Source of the DNA: Paenibacillus sp. ACRRX
GTDB taxonomy: Bacteria; Bacillota; Bacilli; Paenibacillales; Paenibacillaceae
Assembly (NCBI RefSeq): GCF_022346885.1
Contig: NZ_JAKRNK010000001.1
Coordinates: forward strand, 124,001 to 188,000
Reading direction: 5' to 3'
Length of the DNA: 64,000 nt
Shown here piece after piece: positions 35,703 through 42,634 of the stretch. The notes under the pieces are model-generated. The model did no database searches and had not been told where the DNA came from. It saw only the letters and a list, made by a program, of their open reading frames with translations. The position numbers were made by a program, and so were the translations under genes. Numbering within the stretch: position 1 is the first letter of the stretch; every line of letters starts with the position of its first letter.

Positions 35703-36296
35703 ATGATCGAAAAGGGAAAATTGCGTATTCTTAATGCTACAAATCGTGTTATCTCTCAAGTAGGTATTGCGGGCACAACGATGCGGAAGATCGCTGATGA
35801 GGCGGGGCTTAGTACTGGGGCATTGTATCACCATTATAAAAGCAAAGAAGATATTCTATATGATGCCATGGATCGGAGCCTTTCTGTATCTTCTCGCATG
35901 GCAGAGGACACAAAGCAAGGAAAATATAGTCGTGCGGAAGCGATTGAGCAAATTGAGAGGGATTTGAAAAAACGATTTAACAAAAAGGATGACAATCGAA
36001 TCCAGTTCTATCTTGCACAAGAAGCTATGCTTGGAAACGAAGATATATCGCTTAAGTTTAAGGAGAAATACCAAAGTTGGATTGGCCATGTAGATGATTT
36101 GCTGCAGCGCGTTTATGATATACAACCAACCCGTCATAATAAAGCACTTGCTTCGTTGTTGATAGGATCGATTGATGGTATTGTTATGCAAATGCTGCTA
36201 GGCTCGAATACGGTTGAAATTGATGATATATGCGAAGTGTACCACCAGCTTCTGGTTAAAGGAATTCCAGCGTTGCTGGAGCAATGGTCCGATTAA
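35703..36296 (+). CDS. TetR/AcrR family regulator
   Basis: 197 residues from ATG 35703 (GGGGGAGGAAACA before it). HTH at about 25-50: GTTMRKIADEAGLSTGALYHH, a classical TetR reader helix, then FKSKEDIL-type connection (YKSKEDILYDAM). The C-terminal ligand domain is divergent. Faces the DUF5692-like gene across a perfect dyad and presumably controls it and itself. A terminator follows. Effector unknown. Confidence 0.88.
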   Translation: MIEKGKLRILNATNRVISQVGIAGTTMRKIADEAGLSTGALYHHYKSKEDILYDAMDRSLSVSSRMAEDTKQGKYSRAEAIEQIERDLKKRFNKKDDNRIQFYLAQEAMLGNEDISLKFKEKYQSWIGHVDDLLQRVYDIQPTRHNKALASLLIGSIDGIVMQMLLGSNTVEIDDICEVYHQLLVKGIPALLEQWSD

Positions 36297-36345
36297 TACT
36301 CGTTAAGTAATTAGGAGCTTAGGACGAGTTTTAAGGTGGTTTTGA

Positions 36346-36375
36346 CTCTCTGGGTGCTCAGAGGGTTTTTATTTT
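36346..36375 (+). terminator. Terminator of the TetR gene
   Basis: CTCTCTG/CAGAGGG stem (one G-T pair), loop GGTGCT, tail TTTTTATTTTTG. Confidence 0.8.
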
Positions 36376-36422
36376 TGCCAGAAAGGGGAGAGTACATAAT
36401 GGATGTAGCCCAAGTTGGAGCA

Positions 36423-36532
36423 GTGGCACATTAATTTATAGGGGTACAATAAAGAGTCAGTTCGTCATTCCGTGTGCTTTCCGTATCTATACATCCAATT
36501 CCGTTCCAAGTGCTTCATGACGTGCCACACGG
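36423..36532 (+). promoter_or_regulatory. Structured 5' leader of the MgtC-like gene with competing pairings
   Basis: TCCGTGTG (36469-36476) can pair with CACACGGA (36526-36533). The same downstream bases, as GTGCCAC (36522-36528), can instead pair with GTGGCAC (36423-36429). The two helices exclude each other, the hallmark of a switching leader. No match to the M-box was seen. Together with the small ORF at 36540 it may tune the gene downstream; inference only. Confidence 0.4.
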
Positions 36533-36539
36533 ATAGGAG

Positions 36540-36725
36540 ATGAAGTATAATTATAATAGCTTAAATGAGATGCGAGAAGCTTATCGGATAAATTTCGATC
36601 CTCTTTTACTGGAGAAGCAATTTGCGCATTCAAATATGAACATAGATCCAAGAGGTGATCGTAATGATAATTATGATGATAAAATTGACACTCGCTTTGT
36701 TGTTCGGCCTACTCATCGGACTTGA
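36540..36725 (+). CDS. Possible 61-residue leader ORF overlapping mgtC-like start
   Basis: Starts at ATG 36540 directly behind GGATAGGAG (spacing too short for an ideal site; ATG 36570 is an alternative) and ends 62 bases inside the MgtC-like gene in another frame. Product acidic/Asn-rich (NMNIDPRGDRNDNYDDK). Unrecognised. Translation through it would bring ribosomes to the next start. Low confidence. Confidence 0.3.
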   Translation: MKYNYNSLNEMREAYRINFDPLLLEKQFAHSNMNIDPRGDRNDNYDDKIDTRFVVRPTHRT

Positions 36726-37380
36726 TCGACAAATGAAACAGAAGCAGTTGGGGATGCGCCCCAGTATGGTCATTTGTATTGCCAGTTGCTTGCTGACGAT
36801 TGTCTCTATTGAAGCATTTGGAAAGTTCGGCGGTGAGAATCATCCGAATATGGATCCGATGCGTCTCGCTGCTCAGATCGTAAGTGGTGTCGGCTTTATT
36901 GGAGCCGGGGTTATTTTAAGAAGAAGCAATGAGGTGATTTCCGGACTGACTTCCGCAGCCCTTATCTGGTCCGCTTCAGCACTAGGGATCGCTATCGGGG
37001 CCGGATTCTATAAGGAAGCAGCCTGTGGTATTTTGCTTCTGATTGCAGCCGTCAATCTGATTCCCAGCCTCATGAAACTTCTTGGATGGGAAAAGTTGAA
37101 TCGATACGATGTGTCGCTAAAGGTTGTCGTAGAATCGAATTCTCGCATGACCGAGCTCATTAGACATATACAACGGATTCCTGCACCTGTATCAGAGGGC
37201 AGAAAGTCAAGCGATAAAGCCGAATTTAAAATCAGGCATTTTAAGATCAAGGATCTCGACAGCGCACGGCAGCGGATGGATCTGGTGCTGTCCGTTCCCA
37301 ATCATTATTATTTGTCAGAGATCTACTATTACATCAAGGAATTTGATTATGTTCTTAGCGTAGAAGCGGAGCAGCTGTAA
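36664..37380 (+). CDS. MgtC/SapB family membrane protein
   Basis: 238 residues from ATG 36664 (AGAGGTGAT upstream; GTG 36655 also in frame). Four or five helices in the first 140 residues with the family signature GLLIGLDRQMKQK, GMRPSMVICIASCLLT, IVSGVGFIGAGVILRR and GLTSAALIWSASALGIAIG; then a C-terminal ACT-like domain (about 150-238) as in longer MgtC proteins. Members help growth at low Mg2+ and in hosts; exact activity unresolved. A structured leader and possible leader ORF precede it, and a 15-bp terminator follows. Confidence 0.9.
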   Translation: MIIMMIKLTLALLFGLLIGLDRQMKQKQLGMRPSMVICIASCLLTIVSIEAFGKFGGENHPNMDPMRLAAQIVSGVGFIGAGVILRRSNEVISGLTSAALIWSASALGIAIGAGFYKEAACGILLLIAAVNLIPSLMKLLGWEKLNRYDVSLKVVVESNSRMTELIRHIQRIPAPVSEGRKSSDKAEFKIRHFKIKDLDSARQRMDLVLSVPNHYYLSEIYYYIKEFDYVLSVEAEQL

Positions 37381-37423
37381 AGTTGTTATAAATGAATCAA
37401 GAGCATCATTCTCCTGATGGCAA

Positions 37424-37467
37424 AAATAATCGTCTAGCTCTCTTGAAAAAGGGCTAGACGATTATTT
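37424..37467 (+). terminator. Terminator of the MgtC-like gene
   Basis: Perfect 15-bp stem AAATAATCGTCTAGC/GCTAGACGATTATTT with a 14-base loop. Confidence 0.75.
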
Positions 37468-37560
37468 GTCTTCCGCAGTATAACAAGGAAGCAAGTGCTG
37501 CCAATATTGTGTCAGCGTCATATAAGCATAACGTTTAACAATTCAGAGAATCTTGCGGCG

Positions 37561-37583
37561 CTTTGAAAGTCATCGTTTCAAAG
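37561..37583. other. Short hairpin of unknown role
   Basis: CTTTGAAA/TTTCAAAG perfect 8-bp stem with a 7-base loop, 60 bases upstream of the Fur box. Could be a second terminator or part of the iron-gene control region. Confidence 0.35.
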
Positions 37584-37639
37584 TATAAAAAAATCGCCTG
37601 TATTTCCATTGAGACAATGGCCCGATACACATATAATTA

Positions 37640-37669
37640 TTGATAATGATTATTATTATCTTTTATAAT
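37640..37669 (+). promoter_or_regulatory. Promoter with Fur box, iron locus 1
   Basis: GATAATGATTATTATTATC (37642-37660) matches the 19-base Fur consensus at 18 positions. It covers the spacer of TTGATA (37640-37645) and TATAAT (37664-37669), 18 bases apart, so Fe-Fur would block RNA polymerase. Predicts iron-repressed expression of the lipoprotein gene and the AraC-SBP gene. Confidence 0.85.
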
Positions 37670-37690
37670 ATAATGTAAAGGGGTAAGAAA

Positions 37691-38653
37691 TTGATTAAGA
37701 TACGAACTATTTCAGCACGAATATGCCTGGTAGGACTTGTTGCACTCTTACTAACTTCCTGTACGAGCAAGCAATCCGACGACGTTACCAATCTGCCTAC
37801 ACGTCCCTTTAAGCATGCTTCTGGCGTGACGAATGTTCCTGCGCAGCCTTTGCGAGTTGCCTCCGATCAGTATATGGGCCAACTGCTTAAGCTTGGCATA
37901 AAGCCGATCGGCGTGCGCGAGAATATGCTGACGGAAGCCTGGATGCCGCTCTCGAATTTGAAGGAGGGCACGCTCGACGGTATTGAGAATTTAGGAGGAT
38001 TTCCTCTAAATTTGGAGAAGCTTACTTTGGTGGAGCCTGATCTGATCATTAGTTCTCTCCCAGACAATCAGGAGGCATACAGTAAGATTGCGCCTACGGT
38101 TCATATTCCTTATTGGTCAGAAAGCTATGCATCTCCTATGGACAAGCTGCTTAAAATTGCCGAGTTGTTTGACAAAACTGACGAAGCAAATGAGTGGATC
38201 AAACAATTTGAGAGCCAGCTAATAAATGCACAGCAGCAAATTGCTAAATCCGGTAACCTAAAGGAAGGTCAGACGGTATCCGTCATGGCTGTGTTTGATA
38301 AAAATGTGTATGTATTTGGTCCCAAAGGAGCATACGGTGGCACGATCGTCTATGATTACCTGAAGCTGAAACCGACTAACAAGGCTGAAGAGCTGCGTAA
38401 CAAAGATATGGCCAGTACGGAGCTGTCGCTTGAAAAGGTTCCTGATTACATGGGTGATCACGCTTTCATAACGGTAGTGAACAAGGATAAAGCGAAGGAA
38501 TTACTGGATAGTGATTTTTGGAAAAGCATCCCTGCTGTTAAGAACAATCAAGTCTATTTTTACGATTCGACTATTTTTGTAATGGACGATCCTTACTCCA
38601 TGGAAGCACAATTAAAGATTATACTTGACCTTCTGACAACGTCTGTCAGATAA
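37691..38653 (+). CDS. Fe3+-siderophore ABC transporter substrate-binding lipoprotein
   Basis: Captures ferric siderophore outside the membrane. 320 residues from TTG 37691 (AAAGGGGTAAG before). Lipoprotein signal with lipobox LTSC around Cys24; then the helical-backbone binding fold (peripla_BP_2): VASDQYMGQLLKLGIKPIGV, LNLEKLTLVEPDLIIS, and the C-lobe ending DDPYSMEAQLKIILDLL. No permease or ATPase gene is nearby, so it must use a transporter encoded elsewhere. Its SBP sequence is very close to the C-terminal part of the following gene and of locus 2. Iron-repressed by the Fur box upstream. Confidence 0.9.
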   Translation: MIKIRTISARICLVGLVALLLTSCTSKQSDDVTNLPTRPFKHASGVTNVPAQPLRVASDQYMGQLLKLGIKPIGVRENMLTEAWMPLSNLKEGTLDGIENLGGFPLNLEKLTLVEPDLIISSLPDNQEAYSKIAPTVHIPYWSESYASPMDKLLKIAELFDKTDEANEWIKQFESQLINAQQQIAKSGNLKEGQTVSVMAVFDKNVYVFGPKGAYGGTIVYDYLKLKPTNKAEELRNKDMASTELSLEKVPDYMGDHAFITVVNKDKAKELLDSDFWKSIPAVKNNQVYFYDSTIFVMDDPYSMEAQLKIILDLLTTSVR

Positions 38654-38781
38654 ATAATGAGCATATCTTACTCCAGACAAATCTCGACCCGTTCTCTACG
38701 ACTTTGTGGATAACGGGTTTAATCTTTATCTTTAAATCATTGTTTTACAACATAGAATGGAGCCAGAAAGGATGGAAGCCT

Positions 38782-40473
38782 ATGATTGAATTGCGGACTC
38801 AGACAGAGCGTATACCTCGTTCCATTTCTTTTACGCTTCTACATATCGATCGATACGATTCAAGTGTTACGAAGACTTCATTCCGTTATGTGATTAATCA
38901 ACCCACGCTCATTGTAATGATTAGGGGAAGCCTTTGCATAGAAGAAGATCATAAGAAAGTCGAGCTTCATCCAGGAGAAATACTTGCACTTGACCCATCG
39001 TCCACCATTCAAATAAGCAATCCAAGGGAACGACCCTTTTCCTGTTATATCATTTCCTATGCGATTCAGCGTACGGGCGATTCAGGTGATGCAGCCGATC
39101 CGTCGTATGTGAATACGGATACACGTACTGGCCGTCTTAATTGCAGTCGCTCTGTGTTCCTACCTCACCACTATTTGTGGAAAGTATCCTGGCAGCGTCT
39201 CTCAAGAGGATTGGACCAGCTCTTTAAAGATAGATGGAGCTCCGATCCGCTGCAGCAATTGGCGAATCATATGCACTTTCAGGAATGGATGATGTTCATT
39301 CTTGTAGAACGCAACTTACAGCATGATACGAAGAAAGACAGCAAGAAAGCCGTTGAGCAGGCGATCGATTATATGCATGCGGCGTATCATGAAGACATTA
39401 CAGTTGATAAGCTAGCTATGGAGGCTAGAATTAGCCGAAGGCAATTTACCGAATTGTTTCGTATGCTAACGAATCGGAGTGTGACGGATTACTTGACCGA
39501 TCTGAGAATTCAAGAGGCCAAGAAGCTGCTGCTCGCTGGCGGCCCCTTATCTTACATTGCACGGACTGTTGGTTATCGGGATGAGTATTATTTTAATCGT
39601 CGATTTAAGCAAATTGTAGGGCAATCGCCTCGTCAATATGCACAAAACAAACAGCGCTCGCTGAGATGCCTCACGCTTACAACCAGTCCTCAGCGCATTG
39701 TTGCTGATCAATATATGGGACAGCTGCTTAAGCTTGGTGTGAAGCCTGTAGGGGCCAGAACGGGAATGCTTAGGCAAGAGTTTATGTCTTCCGAACAGAA
39801 AAGGAATTGCAGCTTGCAAGGAACCGTCGATCTGGGAAACGAATTTCCCATCTGTCTGTCCCTAGTAACCAGACTAAAGCCGGATTTGATTGTGACGCAA
39901 AATGAGCAGCAATATGAGATGCTCGAACAAATTGCGCCCACGCTTTTAATCCCTTATCAGAGCGCTAGTCCATTGGAGAAGCTTCGATTAATAGGCGGTA
40001 CACTCAACAAGTCCGATCTGGCAGAACAGTGGATCGAAGACTACGAGTGTCGAATGGAACAGGCAAGGTCAAGGATCGTAAGCAAGCTCGGGCATGGATA
40101 CTCAGTCACGAATTTGCTGCTGTTGAATGGGAAGCTATTTGTGCTGGGGCGGCATGCGGGATACGGGAGTTTCAGCCTTTATCAAGCCCTGCAACTGCAA
40201 GCACCCTCCTTGCAGCGCAAGGAGCTTGGCGAAGTCTCATTGAGTATTGAAATTGCTTATTCGATGCTGCCTAAATATGCCGGTGACCATATTTTTATAT
40301 CCATTTATGGCGATTCTTCTACGTTAATAGACAGTGAAGTATGGAGGAGCTTACCTGCAGTTCGAAAGGATTGCGTATATTTTTGTAATCCGTATCGATT
40401 TTCCTTTGAAGATCCTTACTCTCTTGATGAGCAGCTTCAAGTTATCGTAGATAGCTTGCTCAAGGCACAATAA
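38782..40473 (+). CDS. AraC-family regulator fused to a siderophore-binding domain (Btr-like)
   Basis: 563 residues from ATG 38782 (AAGGATGG before; the frame extends to 38704 without a site). N-terminal cupin-like part with PTLIVMIRGSLCIEE and HPGEILALD, AraC double HTH about 195-295 (DKLAMEARISRRQFTELF; YFNRRFKQIVGQSPRQYA), then a siderophore-binding domain (about 305-563) starting IVADQYMGQLLKLGVKPVGA. No signal or membrane helix lies between, so it is cytoplasmic, as in Bacillus Btr, which activates siderophore uptake genes on binding the ferric siderophore. Follows the lipoprotein gene by about 130 bases and likely shares its Fur control. Confidence 0.88.
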   Translation: MIELRTQTERIPRSISFTLLHIDRYDSSVTKTSFRYVINQPTLIVMIRGSLCIEEDHKKVELHPGEILALDPSSTIQISNPRERPFSCYIISYAIQRTGDSGDAADPSYVNTDTRTGRLNCSRSVFLPHHYLWKVSWQRLSRGLDQLFKDRWSSDPLQQLANHMHFQEWMMFILVERNLQHDTKKDSKKAVEQAIDYMHAAYHEDITVDKLAMEARISRRQFTELFRMLTNRSVTDYLTDLRIQEAKKLLLAGGPLSYIARTVGYRDEYYFNRRFKQIVGQSPRQYAQNKQRSLRCLTLTTSPQRIVADQYMGQLLKLGVKPVGARTGMLRQEFMSSEQKRNCSLQGTVDLGNEFPICLSLVTRLKPDLIVTQNEQQYEMLEQIAPTLLIPYQSASPLEKLRLIGGTLNKSDLAEQWIEDYECRMEQARSRIVSKLGHGYSVTNLLLLNGKLFVLGRHAGYGSFSLYQALQLQAPSLQRKELGEVSLSIEIAYSMLPKYAGDHIFISIYGDSSTLIDSEVWRSLPAVRKDCVYFCNPYRFSFEDPYSLDEQLQVIVDSLLKAQ

Positions 40474-40620
40474 CGTATAGAGGTTTTAAAATTATGTCCA
40501 ACGTTAGGAGACACGCATCTAGTGGTAATCATAAACCCGATGATGAAAGAGTAATCGATGGTAGCAATGGGGCTGCTGGTGTCCCATTCCCTAGGTTACA
40601 CCCATACATCTGTGATGAAC

Positions 40621-40655
40621 CACGCCCTTATAGGCGTGATTTTGTTGATTTTTAA
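40621..40655 (+). terminator. Likely terminator of iron locus 1
   Basis: CACGCC-CTTATA-GGCGTG stem followed by ATTTTGTTGATTTTT. Confidence 0.65.
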
Positions 40656-40807
40656 AGCAGTTCTAGGGCGAGCCAGTGGCTCTTACGCACGTGAAGATAG
40701 TTTATCTTGTTACATATACTGTCATACTGTCTCTATACCGTGTAGATTGCTTAACAGAATTCAGTCACCACACTAGCATGCTATTATTCATACACTTGTC
40801 AGAAATA

Positions 40808-40937
40808 TGCGGACTGATGTTCCGCTATTTCTCGTTTTTTGCTGATTTCCGTAGGTACGCGGACATGAGATGCGTTATCCTCCATCTAATCAGTTAATAC
40901 TGGTGTTAATAAGTAAATAGCGGAACCAACGTCCGCT
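40808..40937. repeat. GCGGA/TCCGC intergenic hairpin repeats
   Basis: GCGGA-N7-TCCGCTATTT (40809-40829) and AAATAGCGGA-N7-TCCGCT (40915-40937) are related and in opposite orientation; GCGGACATGAG (40859) is a third partial copy. Words of this kind (AAATAGCGGA...TCCGCT) recur in intergenic DNA of Paenibacillus. Function unknown. Confidence 0.5.
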
Positions 40938-41050
40938 AAATTTACCATAACTAGCTGAACACTATAAATAACGGCTTCTCTGTCCGCCAGTATTGTCTAT
41001 GTCACAGCCAGCCTTAAGTTTGCGTATGAAGCAATACGCACGATATAAAG

Positions 41051-41719
41051 TTATAATCTCAGCTGATAGCTTCGAGCTCGTTGTTGTCCGCTTGCAATGT
41101 CCAGTATTTGCAATTGAACAAGCCTATGCAGTATCCGCCTAGTATGACGATCACTCACCCTGAGATGATTAGCAAGTTCTGTTGGTGTTATGGGCCGTAA
41201 CAGTCGGCGTGCAAATCGAACTGTTTCGGCTTCGATCCAGGATAAGGAGGACTGTACGTCAGAGGCAATAAACCTACCTATAAATGAGAGCACAAGTTGT
41301 TGACACTGCTTGGGCTCATCGACAATAGAAGGATAGGCAATCGGCAGGAATGTCCACCCATCTAGCGCTAACAAGCAATGCCGCCGACATAAATCTTTAA
41401 ATCGCCTCACATCCAGATCTCGGGCATGCGGCCCATATCCCTGAATCTCAATCCCTCCTTTAGCGCCAGCAGGCATGTAGGCAAGATCCAGATAACGATA
41501 GCCATTGTTGAAGTCACGAACCTCCCACTCTGGAAACAGATGATTCATATTGCCCACTACTGGAAACCATATCAGTCGAAGAAACTCCACAGTGCCATGG
41601 CCAAGTCCTTTCCTAAGTAGCTCTTTTCTTCTAACGTTGTCCTCCTTATTCAGGTTCTCCTGCAACCACGCCTTGTAGTGCTGCTCAAATCTTGACAATG
41701 TGTTCATCCACCCTTCCAT
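41051..41719 (-). CDS. PD-(D/E)XK nuclease-like protein with C-terminal winged helix
   Basis: 222 residues, soluble. The middle (about 60-145) looks like a restriction-endonuclease fold: EWEVRDFNNGYRYLDLAY with a candidate metal Asp, then GGIEIQGYGPHARD, where E-x-Q replaces E-x-K, then RRFKDLCRRHCLLALDGWTFLPIAY. The end (about 170-222) is a winged helix (TPTELANHLRVSDRHTRRIL). Start ATG 41719; ATG 41707 is also possible, with GGAAGGG before it. Its leader holds 38-base repeats with T tracts and a long hairpin. Function unknown; a DNA-binding regulator using a dead nuclease fold, or a nuclease, are both possible. Confidence 0.65.
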   Translation of the reverse strand: MEGWMNTLSRFEQHYKAWLQENLNKEDNVRRKELLRKGLGHGTVEFLRLIWFPVVGNMNHLFPEWEVRDFNNGYRYLDLAYMPAGAKGGIEIQGYGPHARDLDVRRFKDLCRRHCLLALDGWTFLPIAYPSIVDEPKQCQQLVLSFIGRFIASDVQSSLSWIEAETVRFARRLLRPITPTELANHLRVSDRHTRRILHRLVQLQILDIASGQQRARSYQLRL

Positions 41720-41743
41720 TACTAATTAATTCAAAGTACTACG

Positions 41744-41898
41744 AAACAAAAAAGTCGCTTCAACACAATTGCCTCTGACAAAACAAAAAAAGTGGCTTCA
41801 ACGCAGTTGTCTCTGGCAAAACAACAAAAGCCGCTTCCGTACAATGGCTCCATCCTGACAACACAACGGTATCAGGATAGCTATTGTACGGAAGCGGC
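41744..41898 (-). repeat. 38-bp tandem repeats with T tracts and long hairpin
   Basis: Three units with exact 38-base phase (AAAGTCGCTTC at 41751, AAAGTGGCTTC at 41789, AAAGCCGCTTC at 41827). The third is one arm of a hairpin with 16 perfect pairs, GCCGCTTCCGTACAAT (41830-41845) / ATTGTACGGAAGCGGC (41883-41898), and seven more inside. On the minus strand each unit ends in a T-rich run (TTTTTTTGTTTTG), so the array looks like a strong terminator followed by two weaker copies, ahead of the minus-strand gene. Confidence 0.65.
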
Positions 41899-41981
41899 GT
41901 GTTCTTCACGACCTTGATATTGTCATTATATCGTGTGTGCTGCAGATCAACAATATAATCCACCTAATAAGGAAAGGCCAC

Positions 41982-42146
41982 ATGGCCCCGAAAAGGAATT
42001 GTCAAAGGGCGCGTGCTCCGATTGGTAAATATGTATCATTTGTAGGATATGAGGTTGCAAAAGAATGCGTCGAGGACATCAATTTCCTCACAATCAAAGG
42101 GCTGATGGGGAAAAGAGAAAAGAAAGATGCAAACGGTCATAGATAG
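41982..42146 (+). CDS. Possible 54-residue basic protein
   Basis: ATG 41982 preceded by AAGGAAAGGCCAC. Product begins MAPKRNCQRARAPIGKYVSF and is strongly basic at both ends. No family recognised. The start lies beyond the long hairpin on the opposite strand. Codon use is not distinctive; kept as a weak call. Confidence 0.35.
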   Translation: MAPKRNCQRARAPIGKYVSFVGYEVAKECVEDINFLTIKGLMGKREKKDANGHR

Positions 42147-42289
42147 ATACTTATAGACACTATTTATTAGAACAAATTCTAGAAACTCATCGGCAGGTAG
42201 AGATAGGACATATAAAAAGCATAAAAAGGGAGCACTGGTTATTTAGGTGAGTGAGTCCTGCTAACTAGAATCTAGTTAAGCAAGCATAC

Positions 42290-42333
42290 AGACAGCGATG
42301 AGATCAGGGTTTAATTAACTTGGACTCATCATT
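42290..42333 (+). pseudogene. Degraded 3' half of tRNA-Ala
   Basis: GACAGCGATGAGATCAGGGT and the following bases align with the anticodon loop-to-CCA part of the tRNA-Ala at 34009-34084 (18 of the first 21 positions agree), then diverge but end with a CTC-TCA echo of CTCCACCA. The 5' half is unrecognisable. Likely a scar of tRNA duplication or of element insertion. Confidence 0.5.
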
Positions 42334-42547
42334 TAAAAACGTTGCTGTAAAAGGATAACCGTGTCCTGTAACGTTTGTTTAAAGGTTTCTTGCTGAAATG
42401 GACTCGCGGTCCGACGTATGAACTTTTGACTAAGTATTAGAGAATAAAGGGTTGTTGATCCATATATCATGTGTTTAAAAAACAGCTTTATAATCAAAAG
42501 TTATGAATGCTTCAAAAAGTCTTATAGACCAATATCGATGAATATCA

Positions 42548-42576
42548 TTGAACCTTTGATGAGACTGCGATAGTAT
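42548..42576 (+). promoter_or_regulatory. Sigma-A-like promoter of cysJI
   Basis: TTGAAC and TAGTAT with a 17-base spacer, 59 bases upstream of the start. Confidence 0.5.
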
Positions 42577-42634
42577 AAGTGAAGATAAAACAAAGTAATG
42601 TGGTCGGATTTAAAGAGATTGATGTGGGGTGGAT

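Larger units (their letters stand above)
40474..41050. other. Intergenic region with terminator and inverted repeats
   Basis: Contains a terminator (40621-40655) and two AGCGGA-type hairpins (40808-40937). Short frames here show no family. The rest is AT-rich. Confidence 0.45.
42147..42634. other. Upstream region of cysJ
   Basis: Holds the tRNA-Ala relic (42290-42333), AT-rich DNA and the cysJ promoter (42548-42576). No gene seen; no S-box motif was recognised. Confidence 0.45.

Noticed and set aside
36346-36663. M-box (ykoK) riboswitch before the MgtC-like gene
   Set aside because: None of the conserved M-box loops could be found; only the competing helices are reported.
37691-40473. Locus 1 as another nested fusion
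   Set aside because: The lipoprotein and AraC-SBP genes are separate, with stops between, and the AraC-SBP protein has no signal peptide.
41744-41823. 38-bp repeats considered as a CRISPR array
   Set aside because: Units are contiguous, only two and a half copies, with no unique spacers and no cas genes.
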